64,000 bases of DNA, taken from contig NZ_CP077094.1 in NCBI RefSeq assembly GCF_014269025.2, forward strand, positions 4,092,001-4,156,000, in the 5' to 3' direction. Origin of the DNA: Pseudomonas promysalinigenes (lineage in GTDB: Bacteria > Pseudomonadota > Gammaproteobacteria > Pseudomonadales > Pseudomonadaceae). Made by a program: the position numbers and the translations under genes. A model generated the notes under the pieces. It was given only the letters and a program-made list of their open reading frames with translations. It had not been told where the DNA came from and searched no databases. Within the stretch, counting starts at the first letter, position 1, and each line of letters begins with the position of its first letter. Below are positions 47,263-56,144 of this stretch, in pieces.

Positions 47263-47943
47263 ATGAACAAAACCGCACCTTGGCTAGCAGCAATGACGCT
47301 GCTTAGTGGGTGCAATGGAATGCCGACCGCTTACGTTTCCGATCCTGTCTACGATCAGGCTTTTGTCGTTACCTCTGGCGCCCCCCTGCCGATGCTGCTG
47401 ATGGCGACCGCCATCCAGTGGAATGAAGAGTACGCCGTCACTGCCAAGCACACCCCTTTCCTACGCGATGTGGTCCATGAAGGGTTGGGCGATGTGGTGT
47501 TCTTCAAGCACAAGGCCAATAAAGTGCCCCAATGGCGCCAGTTCGTCCCAGGCGAATCGGTGACGGCGGTCGGCTTCAACAGTTTGATGATGCCGGTACA
47601 GGGCAAAGGCCATACCCTCGCCTCGCTGGTGCGTCTGAGCGGTACGCCAGGCAGCGTCTTCTACTCGGTGCATGATGGCCCGATCACCAAAGGCATGTCC
47701 GGTGGGCCGGTGTTCGCCGACGACGGCAATGTGGTCGGGATGAATGTGGCGTACATCGCCAAAGACCAGATAGATGCCCGCACTCGGCCAGACCTTGCCG
47801 ACAAGCAACGGATCAGCGTTTTCATGTCCTACAGCGAAATCGACAAGGAATGGCGCCGTTTCCAGTATCTGGCTCACAGGAACAAGCCCCAGGGCGCGCC
47901 TGCGGCCATCAAAGGCTTTGTCGCGGTGGCGAATAAGCCTTGA
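47263..47943 (+). CDS. trypsin-like serine protease lipoprotein
   Basis: A 226-residue predicted lipoprotein (lipobox LLSGC, C17). A chymotrypsin-fold protease is suggested by a plausible complete triad: H63 (YAVTAKHTPF, in place of TAAHC), D77 (GDVVFFKHK) and S146 in KGMSGGPVFADDGNVVGM. It lacks a PDZ domain, so it is not DegP-like. The periplasmic target is unknown. The start has no clear ribosome site and lies just after an inverted repeat. It is followed by a bestrophin-family gene on the same strand, 80 bases away. An inactive, binding-only homologue is possible. Confidence 0.72.
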   Translation: MNKTAPWLAAMTLLSGCNGMPTAYVSDPVYDQAFVVTSGAPLPMLLMATAIQWNEEYAVTAKHTPFLRDVVHEGLGDVVFFKHKANKVPQWRQFVPGESVTAVGFNSLMMPVQGKGHTLASLVRLSGTPGSVFYSVHDGPITKGMSGGPVFADDGNVVGMNVAYIAKDQIDARTRPDLADKQRISVFMSYSEIDKEWRRFQYLAHRNKPQGAPAAIKGFVAVANKP

Positions 47944-48023
47944 TACACCACGGGGGTTGGGGCAGATGAAACCACACGTTCAGTAACAGCGTGGCGCCCT
48001 GCCCCCAGAACCAACCGCATCGA

Positions 48024-48956
48024 ATGACGTCACATCCTGCATCTCTGGCTTTTCGAGACAGCCCCGTGAAAGACGTCATCGCCCGCAAATACCGCTTGAT
48101 CGTCAAGACCTTCGGCTACATCGGCTGGTCGCTGGTCTGGCTACTGGTGTGGGACGTGTTGGTTACCATCGACTTCATGCTGTTTCTCGACAGCAAGTTC
48201 ACCCTGCCACTGATCCCGCTGACCTTGCTGGGTTCGGCGCTGGTGGTGCTGGTGAGCTTTCGCAACAGCAGTGCCTATAGCCGCTGGTGGGAAGCGCGGA
48301 CGTTGTGGGGTGCGCTGGTGAACAGTTCGCGCAGTTTCGCACGCCAGACCTTGACGCTGATCGATGACCCCGACGGCAGCCCGAACCCGGTCAAAGCCAC
48401 GCTGCTGCGTCGGCATATCGCCTACGTGAACTGCCTGGCTTCACACCTCAAAGGGCAGGCCTGCCCAGAGGAGCTGATGGCATTCATCCCGCCGGGTGAG
48501 TTCGAACGGCGCAACCGCTCCAACAATTTCGCCAACGATATCCTCAGCGGCTCGGCAGGGTTACTGGCCCGGGAATACCAGGCCGGCCGACTCGACAGCA
48601 TCCGTCTGGCGCGCCTTGAATCGACACTGGTAGACCTGTCCAACGCCCAGGGCGGCATGGAGCGCATCGCCAATACCCCATTGCCGTACCCTTACGTGTA
48701 TTTTCCGCGGTTGTTCATCACCCTGTTCTGCTTGATCGTACCGGTGGGGCTGGTGGAGTCACTGGGTTGGTTCACACCGCTGGCATCGACGGTGGTGGGC
48801 TTCATGCTGCTGGCCATCGAACGAATCGGGACCGACCTGCAGAGCCCGTTCCGCTCCAGCGAGCATCAGATCCAGATGGATAGCATCTGCGAGACCATCG
48901 AGCGCAACCTGGAGTCGATGCAACGTGAAGCACAGTGTGGCGAGTTGGTTTCATGA
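48024..48956 (+). CDS. bestrophin-family membrane protein
   Basis: A 310-residue protein of the bestrophin/YneE (UPF0187) family, which forms pentameric anion or cation channels. Membrane segments lie at ~30-70 (YIGWSLVWLLVWDVLVTIDFML) and ~230-275 (FPRLFITLFCLIVPVGLVESLGWFTPLAST). Signature parts are VSFRNSSAYSRWWEARTLWGALVNSSRSFARQ and the C-terminal ERIGTDLQSPFRSSEHQIQMD. The start is uncertain: ATG at 48024 is chosen; a GTG at 48066 or 47991 is possible, and none has a strong ribosome site. Confidence 0.88.
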   Translation: MTSHPASLAFRDSPVKDVIARKYRLIVKTFGYIGWSLVWLLVWDVLVTIDFMLFLDSKFTLPLIPLTLLGSALVVLVSFRNSSAYSRWWEARTLWGALVNSSRSFARQTLTLIDDPDGSPNPVKATLLRRHIAYVNCLASHLKGQACPEELMAFIPPGEFERRNRSNNFANDILSGSAGLLAREYQAGRLDSIRLARLESTLVDLSNAQGGMERIANTPLPYPYVYFPRLFITLFCLIVPVGLVESLGWFTPLASTVVGFMLLAIERIGTDLQSPFRSSEHQIQMDSICETIERNLESMQREAQCGELVS

Positions 48957-48967
48957 CTTGAGCCCGC

Positions 48968-49735
48968 TCAAGCCCGCACGTAGCGCTGGCGTAGCACATT
49001 ACTCAAGGCATCGACCAGCAGCACCAGCAGCAACATGGCCATGATCACCGTGCTGGCCTGGGCTTCCTGGAACAGGCTCAGGGTGGTGTAGAGCATCTGC
49101 CCCAGCCCCCCAGCGCCGACGAAGCCCAAAACGCTGGCCATCCGAATGTTGTTTTCCCAGCGGTAAAGGCTGTATGCCAGTAACTGCGGCCACAAATTGG
49201 GCAACGTGCCAAAGCAGAACGCCGCTACCTGCCCGCTACCCTGCAGGCGAATGGCCGCAGCGGGTGCCGCCGGTGCGTTCTCCAGTGCCTCGGCGAACAG
49301 TCGCCCCAGCACCCCTGTAGTGTGGAGCGCCAAAGCCAAGGTGCCAGCGTTGGGCCCTAGCCCCGCCGCCAGCACCGTCAAGGCCGCCCATACCAGTTCG
49401 GGAATCGCCCGCAGCGCATTGAGCAGCAGCCGCGCAACGGATTGCAGCGGCCAGCCGAAACGGCCCGCTGCCGGCAGGGCCAGCAACAGGCCCAGCAGCA
49501 TCGCCAGCAAGGTGCCCATCCCCGACATGGCCAGGGTTTCCAGCGCACCACGCCCGACTGCCCGCAGGTGCTCGCCGGAAAAATCCGGATGCATAAAGCG
49601 CGCAGCGTATGCGCCCATCTGCCCGAGCCCGCCATCGCCGACCAACGCATGCAGGTCCAGGTCCAGGTAGCCGAACGACGCTGCCACTGCCGCCACAATC
49701 GCGGCGAGCACCAATAGATTCACGACCCGGCTCAT
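48968..49735 (-). CDS. PhnE-type ABC transporter permease 2
   Basis: A 255-residue permease with about six helices. The binding-protein-dependent signature is near the C-terminus (MASVLGFVGAGGLGQMLYTTLSLF), and LRAIPELVWAALTVLAAGLGPNAGTLALAL is typical of phosphonate/phosphite importers. It overlaps the preceding permease gene by four bases. The two permease genes would form a heterodimer. Context (selD-mnmH next door) argues that the cargo may be a selenium oxyanion. Confidence 0.85.
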   Translation of the reverse strand: MSRVVNLLVLAAIVAAVAASFGYLDLDLHALVGDGGLGQMGAYAARFMHPDFSGEHLRAVGRGALETLAMSGMGTLLAMLLGLLLALPAAGRFGWPLQSVARLLLNALRAIPELVWAALTVLAAGLGPNAGTLALALHTTGVLGRLFAEALENAPAAPAAAIRLQGSGQVAAFCFGTLPNLWPQLLAYSLYRWENNIRMASVLGFVGAGGLGQMLYTTLSLFQEAQASTVIMAMLLLVLLVDALSNVLRQRYVRA

Positions 49736-50559
49736 GCCAGCCGCCCACGCAGGAAACGACTGAGCAGGTCCGCCAGCAGCACCAGGCCGAGGAACGCCAG
49801 CAACATACTCGCCACCTCACCGCCTGCGAACATGCGCATCGACAGGTCGATCTGCTGCCCCAGGCCACCTGCACCGACAAAGCCCATCACCACCGATGCG
49901 CGGACGGCGCACTCCCAGCGGTACACGGTATAGGACACCACCTCTGCCGAGGCGTTGGGCAAGATACCGTAACAGAACGCCGCCAACCGACCACTGCCGC
50001 CCTGTAGCAAAGCATGGGCCGGGCGCTGGTCCACCGACTCGAAGATCTCTGCATAGACTTTGCCCAACATGCCGCTGTAAGTAATGGCGATCGCCAATAC
50101 CCCCGCCGTAGGCCCAAGGCCCACGGCCCGCACGAACAGCAACGCCCAGACGATCTCCGGCACGCTGCGCAGAAAAATCAGCAAGCTGCGCACAGGCAGG
50201 CGCACCAGCCGCGACCACAGCCCCGCACGGCCCCCGCGTGACGCAGCGCGCAGCGATAGCGCACGGCTGGCCAGCAGGCTGCAGGGAACTGCCAGCAGCA
50301 AGGCCAAGGCCATGCCGGCAGTCGCCACGGCAAGGGTCTGCAAGGTGGACTGGTATAGCAACTCGAGAAAATCAGCACTGTGCGCCGGGGGCCAGAAAGC
50401 GCGGGTGAAACTGGCGATTTGCTGACGGTTTTCTGCCTGCAGCAACACCCCTGGGTTGATCTCGCTCAGTTGCAGGCCAGGCCAAAGCACGGCCAACACC
50501 AGCAGGGTCACCAGCAACCGGGGTAATGCAGCCGGGTCGCGAGTATCGGCGCTCAGCAT
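49732..50559 (-). CDS. PhnE-type ABC transporter permease 1
   Basis: A 275-residue permease homologous to the next gene, sharing SVPEIVWALLFVRAVGLGPTAGVLAIAIT and ASVVMGFVGAGGLGQQIDLSMRMF. I chose ATG 50559 because the membrane domain begins soon after it (LLVTLLVLAVLWPGLQL) and it overlaps the end of the ATPase gene by seven bases; a longer frame inside that gene is a shadow. Confidence 0.83.
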   Translation of the reverse strand: MLSADTRDPAALPRLLVTLLVLAVLWPGLQLSEINPGVLLQAENRQQIASFTRAFWPPAHSADFLELLYQSTLQTLAVATAGMALALLLAVPCSLLASRALSLRAASRGGRAGLWSRLVRLPVRSLLIFLRSVPEIVWALLFVRAVGLGPTAGVLAIAITYSGMLGKVYAEIFESVDQRPAHALLQGGSGRLAAFCYGILPNASAEVVSYTVYRWECAVRASVVMGFVGAGGLGQQIDLSMRMFAGGEVASMLLAFLGLVLLADLLSRFLRGRLA

Positions 50560-51350
50560 CGCGGAATCTGCACCGTCAGCGCCGGTTCTTGGGGTTGTAC
50601 GGGTGAGCCCAGCTGCTCGTTGGCGTAGAGCGCATCCAGCAACTGCTGGGTGACTGCCTCGGCCGGGCAATCGAACGCGACCTGCCCCTCACGAATACCG
50701 ATTACCCGCGGAAAATGCGCCAACGCCAAGTCCACCGAATGCAGGCTGGCCACCAGGGTCACGTCATTGGCCAGGGCGTGGCGGTTGAGCAAGGCCAGGC
50801 TGTGGTCAGCCAGTACCGGGTCCATGGCCGAGACCGGCTCGTCGGTCAACAGCAGCTGCGGGCGCTGGTATAACGCTCGGGCAATGCCCACTCGCTGCAA
50901 CTGGCCCCCGGACAACTGCCCGCACTGCACAAACAATTTGTCGGCCAGGCCCAGCTCGGCCAGCGCTTGACGGGCACCCGGCAGATCCGTGGGGTATATC
51001 AGATTGAACAAGCCACGCAGCAGCCCCCATTGCCCCAGGCGCCCCGCCAGCACGGCGGTCACCACACGTTGGCGCGGTGGCAGCGGCGGCGCCTGATGCA
51101 CCAAGCCAATACGCCCGCGCAGGCGCTGGCGAGCCCTGGCAGGCATCGCCCAGGGCTGTTCACCGAACAGTTCCAGGTGCCCGCCAGTGGGCTGCACAGC
51201 GGTGGCCATCAGGTGCAGCAGGCTGGACTTGCCAGCGCCCGAAGGCCCGATTATCGCCACCCGCTCGCCCTTGGCGATTCGCAAATCGACCCCATCAAGC
51301 GCGCGCACCTGGCCATGGCGCAGGCTGGCGCCCTGCACATGAATAGTCAC
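50553..51350 (-). CDS. PhnC-type ABC transporter ATP-binding protein
   Basis: A 265-residue ATPase. Walker A GPSGAGKS is at 35-42, the signature is LSGGQLQRVGIARAL, and Walker B is LLLTDEPVSAMDP. The family energises phosphonate-type importers. It starts inside the last codon region of the binding-protein gene (four-base overlap), so ATPase, permeases and binding protein are one coupled operon. Confidence 0.87.
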   Translation of the reverse strand: MTIHVQGASLRHGQVRALDGVDLRIAKGERVAIIGPSGAGKSSLLHLMATAVQPTGGHLELFGEQPWAMPARARQRLRGRIGLVHQAPPLPPRQRVVTAVLAGRLGQWGLLRGLFNLIYPTDLPGARQALAELGLADKLFVQCGQLSGGQLQRVGIARALYQRPQLLLTDEPVSAMDPVLADHSLALLNRHALANDVTLVASLHSVDLALAHFPRVIGIREGQVAFDCPAEAVTQQLLDALYANEQLGSPVQPQEPALTVQIPRC

Positions 51351-52201
51351 TTGAGCAGGCCGGCCTCACGTGCAGCTTGCTCGGTGCCCGCATAGTTGTC
51401 AGGGTTGGTTTCGATGAAGCGGCTGGCTGCCTGCAAGTCGAGAATGGCTTTGTCCTCCGGCTTGGCAGGGTCAAGGTCGAGAAACGCCTGTTTGATCTTC
51501 GCTTTCAGCGCAGGGTCCATGTTGCCGCGCACGGTCCAGTTGTAGTCATAGTAGGTCGGCGTGGTAGCGAAGACCTTGACCTTGCTGGTATCGACCTTGC
51601 CGGCATCGACCAGCTTTTGCCACACGCTGGCATTGAGCACCCCGCCATCGACCTTGCCAGCCTGCACCCAGGCAACGGTGGCGTCATGGGCACCGGAATA
51701 GGCCACACGGCTGAAATAGTTCTCAGGCTTGATGTTGTCCTGCTTGAGCATGAAGTAACGCGGCATCAGGCTGCCCGAGGTGGAAGAGATCGAGCCGAAG
51801 GCGAACGACTTGCCTTTGAGGTCGGCCAGGCTTTTGACGTCCGGGTTAGCGGTGATGAACTTGGACGTGAACTGCGCGTCCTGCTCACGCTGTACCAGCG
51901 GTGTGGCGGTCGGGTCTTTCAGGTGGACCTGGACGAATGTGAAGCCGCCCAGCCAGGCCATGTCCAGGCGGTCGCTGGCCAGTGACTCGACCACTGCCGG
52001 GTAGTCGGCCACCGGTACGAACTTCACGTCCATGCCCAGTTGCTTGGACAGATACTCGCCCAACGGCTTGAACTTGCGCAGCAGCTCGGTCGGCGCCTCG
52101 TCGGGGATGGCGCTGACCCGCAGGGTGTCGGCGGCCTGGGCGGCTACGGCGCAGCAGGACAACACGAAGCCGGCGGCGAGCGCCAGGGGGCGTTTGAGCA
52201 T
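51347..52201 (-). CDS. PhnD-type periplasmic binding protein, putative selenium-oxyanion (selenate) importer
   Basis: A 284-residue protein with a signal peptide (SCCAVAAQAA|DTLRVSAIPDE). Family features are AIPDEAPTELLRKFKPLGEYL, RLDMAWLGGFTFVQVH and FAFGSISSTSGSLMPRYFM. It resembles phosphonate/phosphite binding proteins. Database families for putative selenate-binding proteins of this fold are known beside selD, and this gene is divergent from selD across 128 bases with no Pho box. Selenium uptake is therefore inferred from context, not shown. GGAGA precedes the ATG. Confidence 0.8.
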   Translation of the reverse strand: MLKRPLALAAGFVLSCCAVAAQAADTLRVSAIPDEAPTELLRKFKPLGEYLSKQLGMDVKFVPVADYPAVVESLASDRLDMAWLGGFTFVQVHLKDPTATPLVQREQDAQFTSKFITANPDVKSLADLKGKSFAFGSISSTSGSLMPRYFMLKQDNIKPENYFSRVAYSGAHDATVAWVQAGKVDGGVLNASVWQKLVDAGKVDTSKVKVFATTPTYYDYNWTVRGNMDPALKAKIKQAFLDLDPAKPEDKAILDLQAASRFIETNPDNYAGTEQAAREAGLLK

Positions 52202-52329
52202 GAGAGTTCTCCAGGACGGTTGCTGACAAAGGCCGGCATCCGCGCCGACCGTGGCAAGTATAAGAGCCACGGTCGTAAAGGCCAGCTTTGCTACAATCGG
52301 CGCACTAAACTGCCCTTTTCGAGGTACAC
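52202..52329. promoter_or_regulatory. divergent promoter region, transporter/selD, with perfect 10-bp inverted repeat
   Basis: CGACCGTGGC (52246-52255) and its exact complement GCCACGGTCG (52266-52275) flank a 10-base spacer that contains TATACT on the minus strand (plus 52257-52262), a likely -10 for the transporter operon. On the plus strand TACAAT (52292-52297) is a likely selD -10. A protein bound to the repeat would cover the transporter -10 and lie just upstream of selD. No PhoB-type CTGTCAT repeats were seen. Confidence 0.6.
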
Positions 52330-53364
52330 GTGAGCGAGCCAATTCGCCTGACCCAGTACAGCCATGGCGCTGGCTGCGGCTGCAAGATTTCCCCCAAGGT
52401 GCTGGATGTGATCCTCGCCGAAAGCGGCGTCCAGGCACTGGACCCGAAGCTGTGGGTCGGTAACGCCTCACGTGACGACGCCGCCGTCTATGCCCTGGAC
52501 GAGGAGCGCGGGGTGGTATCGACCACCGACTTCTTCATGCCAATCGTCGATGACCCTTACGATTTCGGCCGCATTGCCGCCACCAATGCCATTAGCGATA
52601 TCTACGCCATGGGCGGTGACCCGCTGATGGCCATCGCCATCCTCGGCTGGCCGGTCAACGTACTGCCGCCCGAAGTTGCACGCGAAGTCATCCGTGGCGG
52701 CCGCGCCGTGTGCGCCGAGGCTGGCATCCCATTGGCCGGTGGCCATTCCATCGACGCCCCTGAACCGATCTTCGGCCTGGCCGTGACGGGCGTGGTGAGC
52801 AGGCGCCACCTCAAGCGCAACGACACCGCCACCGCCGGCTGCCGCCTTTACCTGACCAAACCACTGGGCATCGGCATCCTCACCACCGCCGAGAAAAAGG
52901 CCAAGCTGCGTGCGCAGGACCAAGGCCTGGCCCGCGATTGGATGTGTACGCTCAACACGCCAGGCAGCCGCTTCGGCAAACTCGAAGCAGTCAAGGCAAT
53001 GACCGATGTGACCGGCTTCGGCCTGCTCGGGCACTTGGTCGAACTGGCCGAGGGCAGCGGCCTGACCGCTCAGCTGGACTACGCTGCCGTGCCTCGCCTG
53101 CCGAGTGTCGACCATTACCTGGCCGAGGGCTGCATCCCTGGCGGCACCCTGCGCAACTTCGACAGCTACGGGCACAAGCTTGGCGCACTGAGCGACGCGC
53201 AGAAGCACCTGCTGTGCGATCCGCAAACCAGCGGTGGCCTGCTGGTTGCCGTCGCCCCAGAAGGCGAGGCGCAATTTTTGGCAGTGGCCCACGAGCTGGG
53301 CCTGGATTTGGCACCGATCGGCCTGCTGGTCGAACGACAGAGCCACGCGGTCGAGGTGAATTGA
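52330..53364 (+). CDS. selD: selenide, water dikinase (selenophosphate synthetase)
   Basis: A 344-residue enzyme making selenophosphate from selenide and ATP. The catalytic pair is C16 and K19 in [11 protein letters not shown], a cysteine and not selenocysteine. Other family parts are [35 protein letters not shown] and [12 protein letters not shown]. The start is GTG with GAGG upstream. Its stop overlaps the mnmH start (TGATG). In this locus selenophosphate goes to tRNA via MnmH; whether the organism also makes selenocysteine cannot be seen here. Confidence 0.96.
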   Translation: MSEPIRLTQYSHGAGCGCKISPKVLDVILAESGVQALDPKLWVGNASRDDAAVYALDEERGVVSTTDFFMPIVDDPYDFGRIAATNAISDIYAMGGDPLMAIAILGWPVNVLPPEVAREVIRGGRAVCAEAGIPLAGGHSIDAPEPIFGLAVTGVVSRRHLKRNDTATAGCRLYLTKPLGIGILTTAEKKAKLRAQDQGLARDWMCTLNTPGSRFGKLEAVKAMTDVTGFGLLGHLVELAEGSGLTAQLDYAAVPRLPSVDHYLAEGCIPGGTLRNFDSYGHKLGALSDAQKHLLCDPQTSGGLLVAVAPEGEAQFLAVAHELGLDLAPIGLLVERQSHAVEVN

Positions 53365-54479
53365 TGCGCCACGACTGCAACGACTTTCGCCAACTGTTTC
53401 TCGACGACGCACCGATGATGGACATGCGCGCGCCGATCGAATTCGCCAAAGGCGCCTTCCCCGGCACCGTCAACTTGCCACTGATGACCGACCAGGAACG
53501 GCAGAAGGTCGGCACCTGCTACAAACAACAGGGCCAGGCCGCAGCCATCACCCTTGGCCATCAGCTGGTCAGCGGCGCGACCAAACGCGAGCGGCTGCAT
53601 GCCTGGGCCAGCTTCGCCAAGGCCCACCCTGATGGCTACCTGTACTGCGCCCGCGGTGGCCTGCGCTCGCTGATCGTGCAGCAATGGCTGCGCGAAGAAG
53701 CGGGCATCGACTACCCGCGCATCAAGGGTGGCTACAAGGCGATGCGCAGCTTTTTGCTGCAAACCACCGATCAGGCCGTAGAGCAATGCGATTTCGTACT
53801 CGTCGGCGGCCTTACCGGCACCGGCAAGACCGACGTGCTGCAGCAGCTCGACAACGTTCTCGACCTTGAAGGCCACGCCAACCATCGCGGCTCCAGCTTT
53901 GGCAAACGCGCCACCGCGCAGCCGGCGCAGATCGACTTCGAGAACAAACTCGCCATCGATGTGCTGAAAAAACGCGCGCGGGGTATCGAACAGTTCGTGC
54001 TCGAAGACGAAGGCCGCATCGTGGGCAGCTGCACGGTACCGCTGGCGCTCTACCTGGGCATGCAGCACTACCCTCTGGTGTGGCTTGAGGACAGCTTCGA
54101 ACAGCGAGTGCAGCGTATCCTTCGCGATTACGTGGTCAACCTGTGCGCCGAATTCGTCGACGTGCACGGGCAGGATCAAGGCCGCCACTTGTATGCCCAA
54201 CGCATGCAACAGAGCATGGCCAATATCCACAAGCGCCTGGGCGGTGAGCGCTTTCAGCGTTTATCCACGATGCTGCATCAAGCGCTGGATGAGCAATTGC
54301 GCAGCGGCGCAGTGGACTTGCACCGTGGCTGGATCGAAGGCTTGCTCAAGGAATACTACGACCCGATGTATGCCTACCAACGTGAGGCCAAGGCCGAGCG
54401 GATCGAGTTTGCCGGGGCGGCCGGTGAAGTGCGCGAGTACCTCAAGGCCCGCGCCGCACGGCTCATTGCCCGGGGCTGA
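53364..54479 (+). CDS. mnmH: tRNA 2-selenouridine synthase
   Basis: A 371-residue enzyme (also SelU/YbbB) that replaces sulfur by selenium at wobble 2-thiouridine. The rhodanese domain has its cysteine at C95 ([11 protein letters not shown]); a P-loop GGLTGTGKT is at residues 148-156 and leads the C-terminal P-loop domain. The ATG overlaps the selD stop, so production is coupled to selenophosphate supply. The 3' end overlaps the convergent LprI-like gene by 17 bases. Confidence 0.95.
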   Translation: MRHDCNDFRQLFLDDAPMMDMRAPIEFAKGAFPGTVNLPLMTDQERQKVGTCYKQQGQAAAITLGHQLVSGATKRERLHAWASFAKAHPDGYLYCARGGLRSLIVQQWLREEAGIDYPRIKGGYKAMRSFLLQTTDQAVEQCDFVLVGGLTGTGKTDVLQQLDNVLDLEGHANHRGSSFGKRATAQPAQIDFENKLAIDVLKKRARGIEQFVLEDEGRIVGSCTVPLALYLGMQHYPLVWLEDSFEQRVQRILRDYVVNLCAEFVDVHGQDQGRHLYAQRMQQSMANIHKRLGGERFQRLSTMLHQALDEQLRSGAVDLHRGWIEGLLKEYYDPMYAYQREAKAERIEFAGAAGEVREYLKARAARLIARG

Positions 54480-54843
54480 GCACCCTTTCGAGCTCTGCGG
54501 CGCGCTCGCGGGTCATGTTCAGCACGCACATGCCGCCCTCCAGTTGCGCAAGCGTGCCGCCACTGGCTTGCACATGGAAGGCACAGTTGCTGTCACGAAA
54601 AGCGATCCACTGGCGCTGGACATCGCGCAGCTGCTTCTGCGGGCCGCTTTCAAGCTTGCTGGCGAGTTGTTTGTATACCCGGTTCAGTCGCTGATCCTGA
54701 AGCTGGGTCTGGGCCTGGATGCAACGGCTCATGGCCACTGTACTGGAGGCGTTGTCCATGCACTGGCTGTAGGCCGGTGTATTTTCATCGCCCAGGGCCA
54801 CGGGTGCAAAAAAGGCCAGTAGCAGCAGATAGCGTGGGTTCAT
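54463..54843 (-). CDS. LprI-like (DUF1311) periplasmic protein
   Basis: A 126-residue protein with a signal peptide ([21 protein letters not shown]). The mature part has the DUF1311/LprI cysteine pattern: C in YSQCMDN, C in MSRCIQAQ, C in DSNCAFHV and C in GGMCVLNMT, with [12 protein letters not shown] typical. Members include lysozyme inhibitors. AAGGA precedes the ATG. It overlaps the end of mnmH (convergent) and follows the membrane-protein gene on its own strand. Confidence 0.85.
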   Translation of the reverse strand: MNPRYLLLLAFFAPVALGDENTPAYSQCMDNASSTVAMSRCIQAQTQLQDQRLNRVYKQLASKLESGPQKQLRDVQRQWIAFRDSNCAFHVQASGGTLAQLEGGMCVLNMTRERAAELERVLSPGQ

Positions 54844-54854
54844 GGCAAATCCTT

Positions 54855-55409
54855 TCATAGGGTTTGCACAGGCTCTGGCGGCATCAGCACCTTGCCCGGC
54901 TCGAATTGCAAAGAAGGCATCTGCGTCGCCGCATAAGCGGCCACGGCCAGCGCCGCGATCAGGGTGACATCCAACCAGTTCCAGGCCGGTACCTCGTTGC
55001 GGCTGCGCGCCACTGCGCACTGCCAGGCCTGGCCTGCACTGAACACCACCATAGCTGCCAACCAAAGGTAGAAACCGGCGCCGAAACCGATGCGCTCGGA
55101 AAATGCATAGCTGATGTTATCCGGCAGACGCTCAATGGCAAAGCTGCTGGCCGCCAGGTACAGCGCCGCCAACCCCAATAGCAAAGCCAGCCTGCGCAGG
55201 CGCCGATGGCAGAGAATGGCCAACCCGAACAGCGGGTTGGCAAACCACTGAAACATGCCAAAAGGTACGCCCCAAGGGCCATACAGGAACATCTGCAGGG
55301 CAGGCATGTGCCGGCCTGCGCTCATCTGGGCCCCGTCGAAGGCCAGGCTCAGCAGGTACAGGGCCAGGCTCAGCGTCAAGTACCACCCAGGCAAGCGGGA
55401 TATGTTCAT
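54855..55409 (-). CDS. membrane protein of unknown function
   Basis: A 184-residue protein with about four to five helices (LTLSLALYLLSLAFDG; ALYLAASSFAIE; FYLWLAAMVVFSAGQAWQC; VTLIAALAVAAYAAT). The loop ALQMFLYGPWGVPFGMFQWFANPLFGLAI is distinctive. The ATG overlaps the GNAT gene's stop (ATGA), giving the start. I do not recognise a function. It probably shares a transcript with the GNAT gene and the LprI-like gene. Confidence 0.8.
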   Translation of the reverse strand: MNISRLPGWYLTLSLALYLLSLAFDGAQMSAGRHMPALQMFLYGPWGVPFGMFQWFANPLFGLAILCHRRLRRLALLLGLAALYLAASSFAIERLPDNISYAFSERIGFGAGFYLWLAAMVVFSAGQAWQCAVARSRNEVPAWNWLDVTLIAALAVAAYAATQMPSLQFEPGKVLMPPEPVQTL

Positions 55410-55987
55410 GCGACCGGCGGTTCGAGCAGCAGGCCATAGATTCCCGAGTCGGTAAGCTCGCCGTTCACGCACCAGCGTGCCCGCAGCGTCCCTTCCAGCA
55501 CGAAACCCTGGCGTTCCAGGGTGCGGGCCGAGCCTTGATTGCGCGGGTCGATCTCGCCCTCGAGGCGGCGCATGTGCAGGGTGTGGGCGATGTAGTCGAT
55601 GAAGCAGGTCAATGCCTCGTCCATGTAGCCTCTGCCCTGCACTGCGCTGGCAAGGCAATAGCCGATTTCGCCTCGGCGCGAGCCATCGTCGATGTTGAAC
55701 AGTTGGACCATGCCGATCAGTTCGCCGGTATCGCGACGGTACATGCCCAGCTTGAGTTGCTCGCCATTGGCATAGGCCTCGCGGTCTGCCGCCAGGGCAC
55801 TTTCAGCTTCGGCCAAATCTTGCCAGGGGGCGTGGTGCCAGTAGCGCATGACCTCTGGGTCGGCCATGATTTTCAGCCATTGCGCCGCATCGGCATGGCG
55901 CATCGGCCGCAATTGCAGGCGCGGGCTGTCAAGGCAGAGGTCACTGGGGAAGCTGCGGGGTGGGGTCACACCGGATCTCCTGTCCAT
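55406..55987 (-). CDS. GNAT-family N-acetyltransferase (RimJ/RimL-like)
   Basis: A 193-residue acetyltransferase. Family features are LQLRPMRHADAAQWLKIMADPEVMRYW, GELIGMVQLFNID, RRGEIGYCLASAVQGRGYMDEAL (acetyl-CoA loop QGRGYM) and RNQGSARTLERQGFVLEGTLR. It may acetylate protein N-termini or small amines; the substrate is unknown. The exact start could be a few codons later (SDLCLDSPRLQLRP). Confidence 0.85.
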   Translation of the reverse strand: MDRRSGVTPPRSFPSDLCLDSPRLQLRPMRHADAAQWLKIMADPEVMRYWHHAPWQDLAEAESALAADREAYANGEQLKLGMYRRDTGELIGMVQLFNIDDGSRRGEIGYCLASAVQGRGYMDEALTCFIDYIAHTLHMRRLEGEIDPRNQGSARTLERQGFVLEGTLRARWCVNGELTDSGIYGLLLEPPVA

Positions 55988-56144
55988 TGCTGGGGAGATG
56001 ACAGTTTAACGTCATGTGGGGCTGGGGGTGTATGTCTTGGCTTTAGGGCAAGGCGGCCATCGAACGCCGCGCTAGCGGCGCCCGACCTTGACTGCGCAGC
56101 ACCCTATCGGCCAACACCCTCAGGCGCGGCAGTTGGGAAGATGC

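Noticed and set aside
52938..53363. In-frame upstream extension of mnmH inside selD
   Set aside because: The rhodanese domain begins at 53364 with a start overlapping the selD stop; the extension is the selD sequence in another frame.
51347..54479. Plain phosphonate-utilisation locus
   Set aside because: No C-P lyase, phosphonatase or Pho box nearby; neighbours are selenium genes, so the phn gene symbols were not used.
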